28,188 nucleotides of DNA, from assembly GCA_013694845.1 (NCBI GenBank), contig JACDBQ010000511.1:1-28188 (forward strand), read 5' to 3'. Under the pieces are notes generated by a model that saw only the letters and a program-made list of their open reading frames with translations, did no database searches and had not been told where the DNA came from. Position 1 is the stretch's first letter. Each line of letters starts with the position of its first letter. Positions 17,715 through 26,376 of this stretch are shown one piece after another. The DNA comes from Acidobacteriota bacterium. Lineage in GTDB: Bacteria > Acidobacteriota > Vicinamibacteria > Vicinamibacterales > 2-12-FULL-66-21. Position numbers and translations under genes: made by a program.

Positions 17715-18974
17715 CTACTCGTTTTGACGGCGCAGGAATGCCGGAACGTCGAGCGGGGACGGCGCGTCGAAGTCGCCTCCCGAATCCACCGGTCCGCGCC
17801 CGGAATCGTTCACAGCCATGAGCGGGAGATCCAGCGCGGGACGCCGGCTCAGATTGACGATGCCACGCGATCCACCACCGCCCATCGCGATCTTCTCGGG
17901 CGTCTCCTGCCTGCGGGCCGAATACGATCGCAGGTCGACCGGGGTGTCGGCTCCAGATCCGACGGAGCGCTGCGGGATCCCGCGATCGAATCCGGTGGCG
18001 ATGACCGTGATCTTGACCTGCCCGTCCATCCTCGGGTCGACCACCGCGCCGAAGATGATGTTGGCTTCTTCGTGTGCAGCCTCCTGGATGACCGCGGAGG
18101 CTTCGCTGACCTCCATCAGCGACAGATCGTTGCCCCCGGTCACGTTGATGATGACCCCGCGGGCCCCCTTCACGGATGCGTCCTCCAGCAGCGGACTCGA
18201 GATCGCGGCGTTTGCCGCGATCATCGCGCGCTGCTCACCTTCGGCGTGGCCGGTGCCCATGATCGCCAAGCCCATACCGGACATGATCGTCTTGACGTCG
18301 GCGAAGTCGAGGTTGATGAGCCCGGGCACGAGGATCAAGTCCGAGATGCCCTGGATCGCCTGCCTCAGCACGTCGTCGGCACTCGCGAACGCGTCGGTCA
18401 ACGACGTCGTCCGCCCGATCGTCGCGAGCAGTCGCTCGTTGGGGATCGTGATAACGGTATCGACGCATTCCCGCAGTTCTTCGAGGCCGCGCTCCGCCTG
18501 CATTGCGCGCTTCTTTCCTTCGAACTTGAACGGTTTGGTGACGACGGCGATGGTCAGCGCGCCGAGCTCACTTGCGAGGCTGGCAATGACGGGCGCCGCG
18601 CCTGTGCCGGTGCCGCCGCCGAGGCCCGTCGTGACGAACACCATGTCGGCGCCGTCCAGGACTTCGATCAGTTTCTCGGTGTCTTCGAGGGCTGCCTGGC
18701 GGCCAACGTTCGGATCCGCGCCCGCCCCGAGACCTTTCGTCAGCTTGGCGCCGATCTGCAGCTTGCTCGCCGCCGGGTTCAGCCGCAGGGACTGCAGGTC
18801 CGTGTTGGCGACGATGAACTCGACGCCGTCCAGGCCGGCGCAGACCATCCGGTTCACGGCATTGCTGCCGCCACCTCCTACGCCGACAACTTTGATGCGT
18901 GCACCGCTGCGAGCCTCGTCGTCCAGCCTCAATCGCAGCCTCAACGGGTCATTGGTGGTTTTTTCATCAGCCAT
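17715..18974 (-). CDS. ftsZ: Cell division protein FtsZ
   Basis: FtsZ is the tubulin-like GTPase that forms the division ring. The 419-residue protein has the nucleotide loop VGVGGGGSNAVNRM (30-43), the tubulin signature GGGTGTG (119-125) and the T7 synergy loop NLDFADV (221-227). A variable linker follows (about 325-405). The conserved C-terminal peptide LDVPAFLRRQNE (408-419) is the FtsA-binding tail. ATG 18974 is supported by a strong AGGAGG four bases upstream. The first 25 residues, with an LRLRLRL run, are a charged extension before the fold. It is 60 bases downstream of ftsA. Confidence 0.98.
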   Translation of the reverse strand: MADEKTTNDPLRLRLRLDDEARSGARIKVVGVGGGGSNAVNRMVCAGLDGVEFIVANTDLQSLRLNPAASKLQIGAKLTKGLGAGADPNVGRQAALEDTEKLIEVLDGADMVFVTTGLGGGTGTGAAPVIASLASELGALTIAVVTKPFKFEGKKRAMQAERGLEELRECVDTVITIPNERLLATIGRTTSLTDAFASADDVLRQAIQGISDLILVPGLINLDFADVKTIMSGMGLAIMGTGHAEGEQRAMIAANAAISSPLLEDASVKGARGVIINVTGGNDLSLMEVSEASAVIQEAAHEEANIIFGAVVDPRMDGQVKITVIATGFDRGIPQRSVGSGADTPVDLRSYSARRQETPEKIAMGGGGSRGIVNLSRRPALDLPLMAVNDSGRGPVDSGGDFDAPSPLDVPAFLRRQNE

Positions 18975-19034
18975 TCCGCCTCCTCAGGAGCAGCGAACTT
19001 CGTCGCGCGCACAGAAACAAACCGGGACCATGAA

Positions 19035-20270
19035 TCAGAGAAATTCCTTGAACAGACCACGAAGCCTTCCAGCCACACGCCCGAACGCACCGGCGCCGAC
19101 CGGCTGCGCCGGCATGCCGGCCTGGTTGCGGTGCGCATACATCACGAGGCCGACGGCGGTCGCGAACGCCGGGCTGTTCACGTGGTCGGCGAGCCCGCCG
19201 ACACCCGCCGGCGTTCCGCGCCGGATCGGCAGATCGAAGATCTGCTCGGCGATTTCGGACATACCCTCGAGCAACGCGCCACCGCCGGTGAGCACGATGC
19301 CGGAGTTGAGTGACTTCTCGAAGCCGGCGCGACGGATCTCGTCCCAGAGCAGGTGGAAGATTTCCTCCGCGCGCGGTTGCAGGATTTCGGAGAGGATGCG
19401 GCGGGCCAGGACTCTCGACTTGCGTCCGCCCACGCTCGCCACGTCCATCGTTTCATCTTCGTCGACCATCGCAGAGAGCGCGCACCCGCAGCGCCGTTTG
19501 ATTTTCTCGGCGTCGGGAATCGGCGTTCGCAGCCCGACCGCGATGTCGTTGGTGAAATGGTCCCCGCCGACGGCCACGACACCGGTGTGCCAGAGGCTGC
19601 CGCGTTCGAAGATCGCGAAGTCGGTGGTCCCGCCACCGATGTCCACGAGCGCCACGCCGAGCTCCTTCTCGTCCTGCGTGAGAACCGCTTCGCTGGCCGC
19701 GAGCTGCTCGAGAACCGTCTCGACCACGGCCACCCCCGCCCGGTTCACGCAGGCGACGGTGTTCTGCGTGGAGGATGCACTGCCGGTCACGACGTGGACG
19801 TTCACTTCGAGCCGAGACCCGGTCATGCCGACCGGGGCGCCGATTCCGTCCTGCTCGTCCACGACGAAGTCCTGGGGGAGGACATGAAGAATTTCGCGGC
19901 CGCTGGGCAGGGCGACGCCTTTCGCCGCATCGATTGCCCGTCGCACATCTTCACGGGTGATCTCACGGTTCTTCCCAGCCACCGCGACCACACCACGGCT
20001 GTTGAACGCCTTCACGTGGGCACCCGACAACGCGAGGTGCACCGAATCGATCTCCACACCCGCGGTCAGCTCGGCTTCGTCGATCGCTTTTTTGATCGAC
20101 TCGACGGCCGCCTCGAGGTTCACCACGACGCCGCGCCTGATTCCCTTCGAATCGGCCAGCCCGATCCCGATAATGTCGAGGCCGCCTTCATCGGTGATCT
20201 CACCGACGATCGCCGTGATCTTGGACGTGCCGACATCGAGGCCGACTACATACCGTTCCTTGCGCGCCAC
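19035..20270 (-). CDS. ftsA: Cell division protein FtsA
   Basis: FtsA is the actin-like ATPase that ties FtsZ filaments to the membrane and recruits the later divisome. The 411-residue protein shows the actin-fold phosphate loops DVGTSK (12-17) and DIGGGTTD (210-217), the adenosine motif LTGGGALLEG near 335, and the FtsA-specific 1C subdomain (about 83-160) in place of actin subdomain 1B. The last residues GRLRGLFKEFL form the amphipathic membrane-targeting helix. The start is GTG 20270, with GGGGGAG four bases ahead. It lies between ftsQ (12-base gap) and ftsZ. Confidence 0.97.
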   Translation of the reverse strand: MARKERYVVGLDVGTSKITAIVGEITDEGGLDIIGIGLADSKGIRRGVVVNLEAAVESIKKAIDEAELTAGVEIDSVHLALSGAHVKAFNSRGVVAVAGKNREITREDVRRAIDAAKGVALPSGREILHVLPQDFVVDEQDGIGAPVGMTGSRLEVNVHVVTGSASSTQNTVACVNRAGVAVVETVLEQLAASEAVLTQDEKELGVALVDIGGGTTDFAIFERGSLWHTGVVAVGGDHFTNDIAVGLRTPIPDAEKIKRRCGCALSAMVDEDETMDVASVGGRKSRVLARRILSEILQPRAEEIFHLLWDEIRRAGFEKSLNSGIVLTGGGALLEGMSEIAEQIFDLPIRRGTPAGVGGLADHVNSPAFATAVGLVMYAHRNQAGMPAQPVGAGAFGRVAGRLRGLFKEFL

Positions 20271-20282
20271 AGGCTCCCCCTT

Positions 20283-21137
20283 TTATTTCCTGGCAGGCGG
20301 CCTGAGGGCTGCCTGCACAACGGCCGACCCTGTCGGCCGAACGTAGATACGGTCATCGAACCGCAGATCGGCATAGTCGATCTCGGGCACGGTTTCACGG
20401 AGTCTTCCCGCCAGATCGAGGTAGCCCTGCAGCCGTTCGGCGAACCTGATGCTGCCAAGGTGCAGCAGCGCCGGATCGTCATCGAGCAGAACCACGGCGT
20501 CGTGGACATCGCCGACGTCGATCTGCGACACGCGCGCCGCGAGACTCCTGTTGGCCGCCACGCTGTCGATGACCCGGGCGGCCAGTGCGACTCGTCGAGG
20601 GTCGACGGTCAGGTCCCCGGCCGACCGGACGCGGACCCCGTCGATGATCGGCAGGTTGAACTGCGCGTATTTCGGACCGAACTCGTCGATGATCGTGCCG
20701 GACCGATCGAGCAGATAGAGCTCATCGCCGATCCGGCACAGCCCGATGGGCTGTCGCTCCGACACAAAGACCTCGACGGTCGACGGCAGCACGCGGCGGA
20801 GTGCCGCGTCGGCCACCCATGGCAGCTCCAGCAACCGAGTCCGGTACTTGTCGAGGTCGGCCGTGAGAATGCTGGAGCCGGGAAGGTCGTCGAGCGCTGC
20901 CTCGACGTCTCCGCCCGACAACGGGACCTTGCCCTTGACGATGACACTCTGCACCCGGAGCGAGGAGGCGTGAAGCACCAGGTGGATCGTCTTGTACGTG
21001 CTGAACAGCCCGAGGGCCGCGGCCGCGCAGACCCCGGCCGCGCGTAGCGAGAACCACCGGCTGCCGGGCTTCTTCTTGACCGGTTTCACCGCCTTGGCGC
21101 GCCTGAAGTTCTTTTCCGCCGGAACCGTGACCTTCAA
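20283..21137 (-). CDS. ftsQ: Cell division protein FtsQ
   Basis: FtsQ is a bitopic membrane protein that links early and late division proteins. The 284 residues have a basic cytoplasmic tail with many lysines (1-28), one membrane segment (about 29-47), a POTRA domain (about 58-127, containing RVQSVIVKGK and LPGSSILTADLDKYRTRLLELPWV), and the FtsQ-type beta domain with ERQPIGLCRIGDELYLLDRSGTIID. The start is TTG 21137, supported by GGGGAG upstream and by overlap with the murC stop (TTGA). This places ftsQ directly after murC, without murB or ddl. Confidence 0.93.
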   Translation of the reverse strand: MKVTVPAEKNFRRAKAVKPVKKKPGSRWFSLRAAGVCAAAALGLFSTYKTIHLVLHASSLRVQSVIVKGKVPLSGGDVEAALDDLPGSSILTADLDKYRTRLLELPWVADAALRRVLPSTVEVFVSERQPIGLCRIGDELYLLDRSGTIIDEFGPKYAQFNLPIIDGVRVRSAGDLTVDPRRVALAARVIDSVAANRSLAARVSQIDVGDVHDAVVLLDDDPALLHLGSIRFAERLQGYLDLAGRLRETVPEIDYADLRFDDRIYVRPTGSAVVQAALRPPARK

Positions 21138-22531
21138 ACCGGTCTCCCCTGCTGCCGTATCGCCTCAAGGATCCTGTCGCCGATCGAGCCGATCGAGCCG
21201 GCGCCCAGCGTGAGAACGATGTCACCCGGCTGCATCACCCGCACGACCGCCGCGGGCACATCCTCGAGGCGCACGATGACATCCACCGGCACCGTCGTCG
21301 CGCGGCGAATAGCAGCCGCGAGCACGTCCACGGTGATCCCGGGAATCGGAGCCTCGCCGGCGGCGTAGATGTCCGTCAACACGATCCGGTCCGCTCCGCT
21401 GAGCGCGGGACCGAAGTCGTCCATGAGCTGCTGGGTCCGACTGTAGCGGTGCGGCTGGAACACCGCGACGATGCGGCGATCGATGCCTGCTCTGGCGGCG
21501 GCCAGCACCGCCGCAAGCTCCGTCGGGTGATGGCCATAGTCGTCGACGACGAGCACTCCGCCGGCTTCGCCGCGCGTCTGAAAGCGCCGCTCTGCTCCTC
21601 GAAACTCCTCGAACGCGGCCGCCATCCGATCGAACGGAAGGCCGACTTCCAGGCCGACCGCGGTCGCAGCGAGCGCGTTGAGAACGTTGTGGCGGCCCGG
21701 GACGCGCAACTGGAGGACGCCGAGGTCGACGACGCCCGCGGCAGTCCGCTGGGCGACGGTGCACTTCGAGCCGAAGGCCTCGAGCTGCATGCCGCGGCCG
21801 ATGACGTCGGCCTCCGCTTCGAGCGCATACGTGATCACCCGGCGTGTCAATCGCGGCAGCAGGGCACGCACGGGCGCGTCATCGGCACACGCGACAACCG
21901 CCCCATAGAAGGGCACCTTGTTCGCGAAGTCCGCAAACGCCTGCTGCAGGTTGTCCCACGTTCCATAGCTTTCCATGTGCTCGCGATCGATGTTCGTGAT
22001 GACCGCAATGGCGGGCGACAGCTTCAGGAACGATCGGTCGCTCTCATCCGCTTCAACCACCATGCAGTCGCCTTTGCCTAGACGCGCATTACTGCCAAAC
22101 GCACTGAGTCTTCCGCCGATCACCGCGGTCGGGTCGAGGCCCGCGCGATCGAGAACCAATGCAATCATCGAGGTCGTCGTCGTTTTCCCGTGCGCACCCG
22201 CGATCGCGATGCCGTAGCGAAGCCGCATCAGTTCGGCCAGCATCTCGGCCCGGGGAATCACCGGCACGTGACGTCGGCGCGCTTCAGCGACCTCCGGGTT
22301 GTCCGGTCCGATCGCCGACGACACCACGACGACGTCCGCCTCTCCCACGTGAGTGCCGTCATGACCGGTCGCGACGGTCACGCCAAGGGTCTCCAGCCGC
22401 CTTGTCACGTCCGAGCGCTTCGCATCGGATCCGCTGACGTCGTATCCGAGGTTCGCGAGCAACTCGGCGATTCCGCTCATCCCGATCCCGCCGATGCCAA
22501 CGAAGTGGATTCGGCGGGTCCGACCTAGCAC
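21134..22531 (-). CDS. murC: UDP-N-acetylmuramate--L-alanine ligase MurC
   Basis: MurC adds L-alanine to UDP-MurNAc, the first amino acid of the peptidoglycan stem peptide. The 465-residue cytoplasmic ligase has the Rossmann motif VGIGGIGMSGIAELL (11-25), the ATP loop AGAHGKTTTTSM (111-122), and VVEADESDRSFL and ITNIDREHMESYG in the central domain. DDYGHHPTE and FQPHRYSRTQ lie in the C-terminal domain and are MurC-specific. The open frame extends upstream, but GTG 22531 is chosen because it has AGGTGA a few bases ahead and lies four bases after the murG stop. Its own stop overlaps the ftsQ start. Confidence 0.97.
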   Translation of the reverse strand: MLGRTRRIHFVGIGGIGMSGIAELLANLGYDVSGSDAKRSDVTRRLETLGVTVATGHDGTHVGEADVVVVSSAIGPDNPEVAEARRRHVPVIPRAEMLAELMRLRYGIAIAGAHGKTTTTSMIALVLDRAGLDPTAVIGGRLSAFGSNARLGKGDCMVVEADESDRSFLKLSPAIAVITNIDREHMESYGTWDNLQQAFADFANKVPFYGAVVACADDAPVRALLPRLTRRVITYALEAEADVIGRGMQLEAFGSKCTVAQRTAAGVVDLGVLQLRVPGRHNVLNALAATAVGLEVGLPFDRMAAAFEEFRGAERRFQTRGEAGGVLVVDDYGHHPTELAAVLAAARAGIDRRIVAVFQPHRYSRTQQLMDDFGPALSGADRIVLTDIYAAGEAPIPGITVDVLAAAIRRATTVPVDVIVRLEDVPAAVVRVMQPGDIVLTLGAGSIGSIGDRILEAIRQQGRPV

Positions 22532-22535
22532 GTTC

Positions 22536-23618
22536 TCACCTGCTCGCGAGTTCCAACGCACGGTCCACGATGAGCCGTGCCGCGTCCGGACGCGCCAGCC
22601 GCCGTGCCGCGCTCGACATCGACGCAAGCCGCTCCGCTGAACCTGTCAGCGACAGGACGCGCTCGGCGAGTACCTCCCCGCTCAAGTCCTTTTCCTCGAT
22701 CACCTCGACCGCGCCCGCCTCTCGGAGCAGCTCGGCATTCTTCCGCTGATGATCATCGGCCGCGGTCGGCAGCGGAATCAGCACTGCCGGACGTCCGGCG
22801 GCCGTCAACTCGGCGAGCGTGGTGGCGCCGGCGCGACTGATTATCAGGTCGGCGTCCTTTATTTCCCGGTCCATGGCGAAGAGGAACGGTTCCACCCGGG
22901 CATCGAGCCCCGCGCGCCGGTAGGCGTCCCGGACCCGCTCCAGATCGCGCTCTCCTGTCTGATGCGTGATTGCCAGCCGGCGACTGTCCGCTGCCAGCCG
23001 CGGCGCCGCCTCCATACAGGCCACGTTGATCGCGTGCGAGCCCTGGGAGCCGCCAAAGATCAGAACCCTTGGCGGCGCTGGAGCCGCATGGCTGTTACCG
23101 TCGACGAAAAACTCTGGGCGGACCGGATTGCCTGCGACAAACCCCCTCCTTCCGAAGTAACCAACCGTCGACTCGAATGTCACCGCCACCGCACTCACCA
23201 CGTTGGCCAGCGCCCGGTTGGTGAAGCCGGGCACCGCGTTCTGCTCGAGGAGCAGCGTCGGGATCCGCCGCGCGGCCGCCAGCGCGACCACCGGTCCGGA
23301 GCTGTAGCCTCCCACCCCGATCACCAGGTCCGGCCGGCGACGCGAAATGATGGTCCACGCATCGACGGCACTGAGCGGGAGAAGCGCCAGGCCTCGCACG
23401 AGCGCTGCCGGCGACTTCCCCTTGAGACCGGCGCTCCGCAGCACGTCCAGCTCGAATTTCTCCCTCGGCACGACCCGCGCCTCGATGCCGCGCGCGGTGC
23501 CCGCAAACGTCACGATCGCCTCCGGTCTGCGCCGCAGAATCTCCCGCGCGACGGCGATCCCCGGATAGAGGTGGCCGCCGGTGCCGCCACCGGCGATCAC
23601 GATCCTCGGGGGCTTCAT
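22536..23618 (-). CDS. murG: UDP-GlcNAc:lipid I N-acetylglucosaminyltransferase MurG
   Basis: MurG converts lipid I to lipid II at the inner face of the membrane. The 360-residue GT-B enzyme has the first glycine-rich loop AGGGTGGHLYPG (9-20), GVGGYSSGP in the N-terminal domain, the second loop GGSQGSH, and the UDP-GlcNAc-binding stretch ISRAGATTLAEL in the C-terminal domain. ATG 23618 overlaps the ftsW stop by four bases (ATGA), which fixes the start; the longer frame upstream is the antisense or overlap part of ftsW. murC follows after four bases. Confidence 0.97.
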   Translation of the reverse strand: MKPPRIVIAGGGTGGHLYPGIAVAREILRRRPEAIVTFAGTARGIEARVVPREKFELDVLRSAGLKGKSPAALVRGLALLPLSAVDAWTIISRRRPDLVIGVGGYSSGPVVALAAARRIPTLLLEQNAVPGFTNRALANVVSAVAVTFESTVGYFGRRGFVAGNPVRPEFFVDGNSHAAPAPPRVLIFGGSQGSHAINVACMEAAPRLAADSRRLAITHQTGERDLERVRDAYRRAGLDARVEPFLFAMDREIKDADLIISRAGATTLAELTAAGRPAVLIPLPTAADDHQRKNAELLREAGAVEVIEEKDLSGEVLAERVLSLTGSAERLASMSSAARRLARPDAARLIVDRALELASR

Positions 23619-24745
23619 GCATCCGCCGTCGGCAACGCAGTCGTGACAATGTGAGAGCTCGACGCATGTTGCGACACATTCAGCAGGATGCCCATGCCGA
23701 CTAGGTTGATCAGCAGCGACGATCCGCCATAACTCACGAGCGGAAGCGGAATGCCCTTCGTGGGGAGCAGGCCCAGGACAACGCTGATATTGAAGAACGC
23801 CTGGAACGCCACCATCGTGGTGATACCGATGGCGACAAACGCACCGAATCGGTCCGGCGCCCGGATCGCCGTCCGCAGACCTCGCCACGTGATCACGCAG
23901 AAGCAGACGAGCACGACGGTCGCGCCGATCAGGCCCAGCTCTTCGGAGATCACGGCATAGATGAAGTCGTTGTGCGGTTCGGGAACGTAGAACAGCTTCT
24001 GAACGCCATCCATCAGGCCCCGTCCGAAGACGCCGCCGACACCGACGGCAATCATCGACTGGATCATCTGGTAGCCGTCGCCGAGCGGATCAGCCCAGGG
24101 ATTCAAGTACGCCTGCACTCGACGCCAGCGGTAGTCGGTCAGCAGCAGGAAGTAGAGCGTCGGTATCGCCATGATCGCGAGGCCGGCCACATACCGATAG
24201 CTGATCCCGGCCGAAAAGATCATCACACCGGCGATCACGACGATCGACGCGGCAGTGCCGAGATCGGGCTGCTCGAGAATCAACAGGACGATGGCGCCGA
24301 GCACCACGCCGATGGGCAGCAGGGCATACGCCGGTTCATCGATCCGTTCCATTCGCCGCTCGAGCAGCGCGGCGATGAACAGAACGATCAGGACCTTGGC
24401 CAACTCGGACGGCTGGATCCCCAGCGGTCCGATGTTGAGCCATCTCGTGGCGCCATTGATCGGCCGTCCGAACAGCACGGCCACCAGCGCGACGCCCACG
24501 ACCACCAGACCGGTCCAGATCACCACCGGTTGCCGGTAGTGGCGGTAATCGATCCGCATCACCACCTGCACGAGAAATAGACCGAGCAGCGCCCAGGTGC
24601 CCTGCTTGACCAGGAACAAATACGGATTCTCGTGCCTCTGGTCGAGCACGACGGCCGACGCGCTGTAGACCATGACGACACTGGTGCAGACGAGCAGCAG
24701 CATTGCCATGAACAGGAATTTGTCCGATTTCAGTTTTCGCGCCAT
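23615..24745 (-). CDS. ftsW: FtsW, SEDS-family peptidoglycan glycosyltransferase of the divisome
   Basis: This 376-residue polytopic membrane protein polymerises lipid II together with a class b penicillin-binding protein during septation. About ten hydrophobic segments can be seen. Family motifs include GATRWLNIGPLGIQPSELAK after segment 3-4, a long outer loop with YRWRRVQAYLNPWADPLGDGYQ and GVGGVFGRGL, then HNDFIYAVISEELG and a C-terminal LPTKGIPLPLVSYGGSS. ATG 24745 is chosen for AGGTGG seven bases upstream and for the typical short basic N-terminus; a frame to 24784 exists. It is separated from murD by 248 bases with two large inverted repeats. Confidence 0.96.
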   Translation of the reverse strand: MARKLKSDKFLFMAMLLLVCTSVVMVYSASAVVLDQRHENPYLFLVKQGTWALLGLFLVQVVMRIDYRHYRQPVVIWTGLVVVGVALVAVLFGRPINGATRWLNIGPLGIQPSELAKVLIVLFIAALLERRMERIDEPAYALLPIGVVLGAIVLLILEQPDLGTAASIVVIAGVMIFSAGISYRYVAGLAIMAIPTLYFLLLTDYRWRRVQAYLNPWADPLGDGYQMIQSMIAVGVGGVFGRGLMDGVQKLFYVPEPHNDFIYAVISEELGLIGATVVLVCFCVITWRGLRTAIRAPDRFGAFVAIGITTMVAFQAFFNISVVLGLLPTKGIPLPLVSYGGSSLLINLVGMGILLNVSQHASSSHIVTTALPTADA

Positions 24746-24790
24746 ACTTCGCCACCTAAAGCTACAGACCGCACGAACCGACACTGTCTC

Positions 24791-24875
24791 TCAGTGCTCG
24801 GTGCTCGGTGCTGAGTGCTACACGGAATTGCACCAGCACCAGCACTAGCACCCAGCACTGAGCACCGAGCACTGA
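24791..24875. repeat. Long inverted repeat of GAGCACT/GTGCTCG heptamers upstream of ftsW
   Basis: The arms 24791-24819 and 24847-24875 are complementary over 29 bases with only two mismatched positions. Each arm is made of 7-bp units such as TGCTCGG, TGCTGAG, GAGCACC and GAGCACT. The 27-base loop itself contains CACCAG repeats. It lies in the murD-ftsW gap, which is the leader of ftsW if transcription runs through. Confidence 0.85.
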
Positions 24876-24881
24876 GTGCGT

Positions 24882-25002
24882 GAGCAATCAGCAGTCATCA
24901 GCCGGACGGGGATCAAGACACCGCCCTCACAGGCCGGGGCAGCCTGTGTTCCCAGCGGACAGTTCTTCACCGCGCCACCCGACTGATGACTGCTCATTGC
25001 TC
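24882..25002. repeat. Second inverted repeat, right arm covering the murD 3' end
   Basis: The arms 24882-24905 and 24979-25002 pair over 24 bases with two mismatches. They include GCAATCA and GCAGTCA 7-bp units. The right arm includes the murD stop codon (24994-24996) and its last two codons. The 73-base centre contains a GC-rich stretch without recognised features. Confidence 0.8.
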
Positions 25003-26376
25003 GCGCACGACATTCCATTCCTCCTGAAGCCGCAGGACCTCCTGTTTGAACACCCGGCCACGCTCCGCGTAGTCATGGAACATGTCGAAGCTCGCGCACG
25101 CGGGCGCCAGCACGACCGCGGTTCCCGGTGCGGCGGACGCGAACGCCGTCCGCACGGCCGAGTTCATGTCGGCCGCCTCGTGGACCGGCACGGCGCCGTC
25201 GTACGCCGACCGGATGAGGGAACGCGCCTCACCGATCGCGATCACCGTGGCGCCGGCCTCGATCAGCGGTTGCCGGAGGTCCGCAAGATCGCCACCCTTG
25301 AAACGGCCCCCCATGATCACGACGACGGAGTCAAAGCTTTCGATCGCGCGTCGCGCCGCTTCCACGTTGGTGGCCTTCGAGTCGTTCACGAAAAGAACGC
25401 CGGCGATATCGGCAACCGGTTCGAGCGCGTGCTCCAGGCCCTTGAAGTGTTCAACCGCCCTGGTCATGGCCGCCGAGTCGACGCCCGCGAGGGACGCGAC
25501 GGCTGACGCCGCGAGCACGTCGGCGATGAGGTGCCGCCCCAGTAGCCGGATCGACGAGAGAGGCAGCAGCGGCTGGTCCCCCTCGGCTGTTCGCCGGACG
25601 ATCTCGTTGCCGCGCACCAGCACACCCGACGCAAGGGAGTCCGACATCGAGAACAGCACCCTTCCCGACGGCGTCCCGGCCGCCATCTGCGCGACCACGG
25701 CGTCGTCCGCGTTCAGGACCGCCCAGTCGGCGGCCGTCTGATTGATGAACACCCGCGACTTGGCGGCCGCGTAGGCCTCGACCGTCGGGTGCCGGTCCAG
25801 ATGGTCCGGTGAGAAGTTGAGCAGCACCGCGATCCACGGCCGGAACGTCTCGATCGTCTCGAGCTGGAAGCTGCTCGCTTCCACCACGTGAATGGTGTCT
25901 TCGGTGGACTCCTCGACCTGCGCGCTCAGCGCCAGCCCGATGTTGCCGCCGACCAGCACCCGGTGGCCGCCGGCCTCGAGCATCCGTCCTGTCAGCGTGG
26001 TGGTCGTCGATTTCCCCTTGGTCCCGGTGATGGCCACGATTCGTCCGCGCAGCCAGCGCGATGCGAGCTCGAGCTCGCCGATGACGGGGACGCCTGCGGC
26101 ACTCGCCGCAGCCACCGCGGCCTGCTCCAGAGCGACCCCGGGGCTGAGCACGATCAGGTCCGACGTCCTCAGCGTCGCCGCCGCGTCGGAACCTAGCTCG
26201 AGCCGCACACCCGCGGACTCGAGGGCCTCCGCCTCGGCGATCTCTCGACGGATGTCACTGAGCGTCACGGTCGCACCACGCCGGACGAGTAATTGCGCCG
26301 CCGCCATACCGCTGCGGGCCGCACCGACGACGGTGACCTGTTTGCCACGAACGGAGAACTCGCGCGGGTCGCTCAT
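24994..26376 (-). CDS. murD: UDP-N-acetylmuramoyl-L-alanine--D-glutamate ligase MurD
   Basis: MurD adds D-glutamate to UDP-MurNAc-L-Ala. The 460-residue Mur ligase has the N-terminal UDP-binding domain (VTVVGAARSGMAAAQLL, 14-30; LSPGV, 77-81), the ATP loop ITGTKGKSTTTTLTG (116-130), the central motif LNFSPDHLDRHPTVEAY, and the C-terminal FVNDSKATNVEAARRAI and APACASFDMFHDYAERG. ATG 26376 overlaps the mraY stop (ATGA), which fixes the start. The final codons are part of an inverted repeat. Confidence 0.97.
   Translation of the reverse strand: MSDPREFSVRGKQVTVVGAARSGMAAAQLLVRRGATVTLSDIRREIAEAEALESAGVRLELGSDAAATLRTSDLIVLSPGVALEQAAVAAASAAGVPVIGELELASRWLRGRIVAITGTKGKSTTTTLTGRMLEAGGHRVLVGGNIGLALSAQVEESTEDTIHVVEASSFQLETIETFRPWIAVLLNFSPDHLDRHPTVEAYAAAKSRVFINQTAADWAVLNADDAVVAQMAAGTPSGRVLFSMSDSLASGVLVRGNEIVRRTAEGDQPLLPLSSIRLLGRHLIADVLAASAVASLAGVDSAAMTRAVEHFKGLEHALEPVADIAGVLFVNDSKATNVEAARRAIESFDSVVVIMGGRFKGGDLADLRQPLIEAGATVIAIGEARSLIRSAYDGAVPVHEAADMNSAVRTAFASAAPGTAVVLAPACASFDMFHDYAERGRVFKQEVLRLQEEWNVVREQ

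Noticed and set aside
17507..17821. Small plus-strand gene between the radical SAM gene and ftsZ
   Set aside because: There is no ribosome site, the end overlaps ftsZ antisense, and the composition is that of GC-rich non-coding DNA.
17670..19887. Long plus-strand open frames opposite ftsZ and ftsA (up to 689 codons)
   Set aside because: They are antisense to clear ftsZ and ftsA coding sequence, and their residues show no domain. Long reverse frames are common at this GC content.
24791..25002. CRISPR array
   Set aside because: The repeats are 7-bp units with large inverted arms. There are no spacers of regular length and no cas genes.
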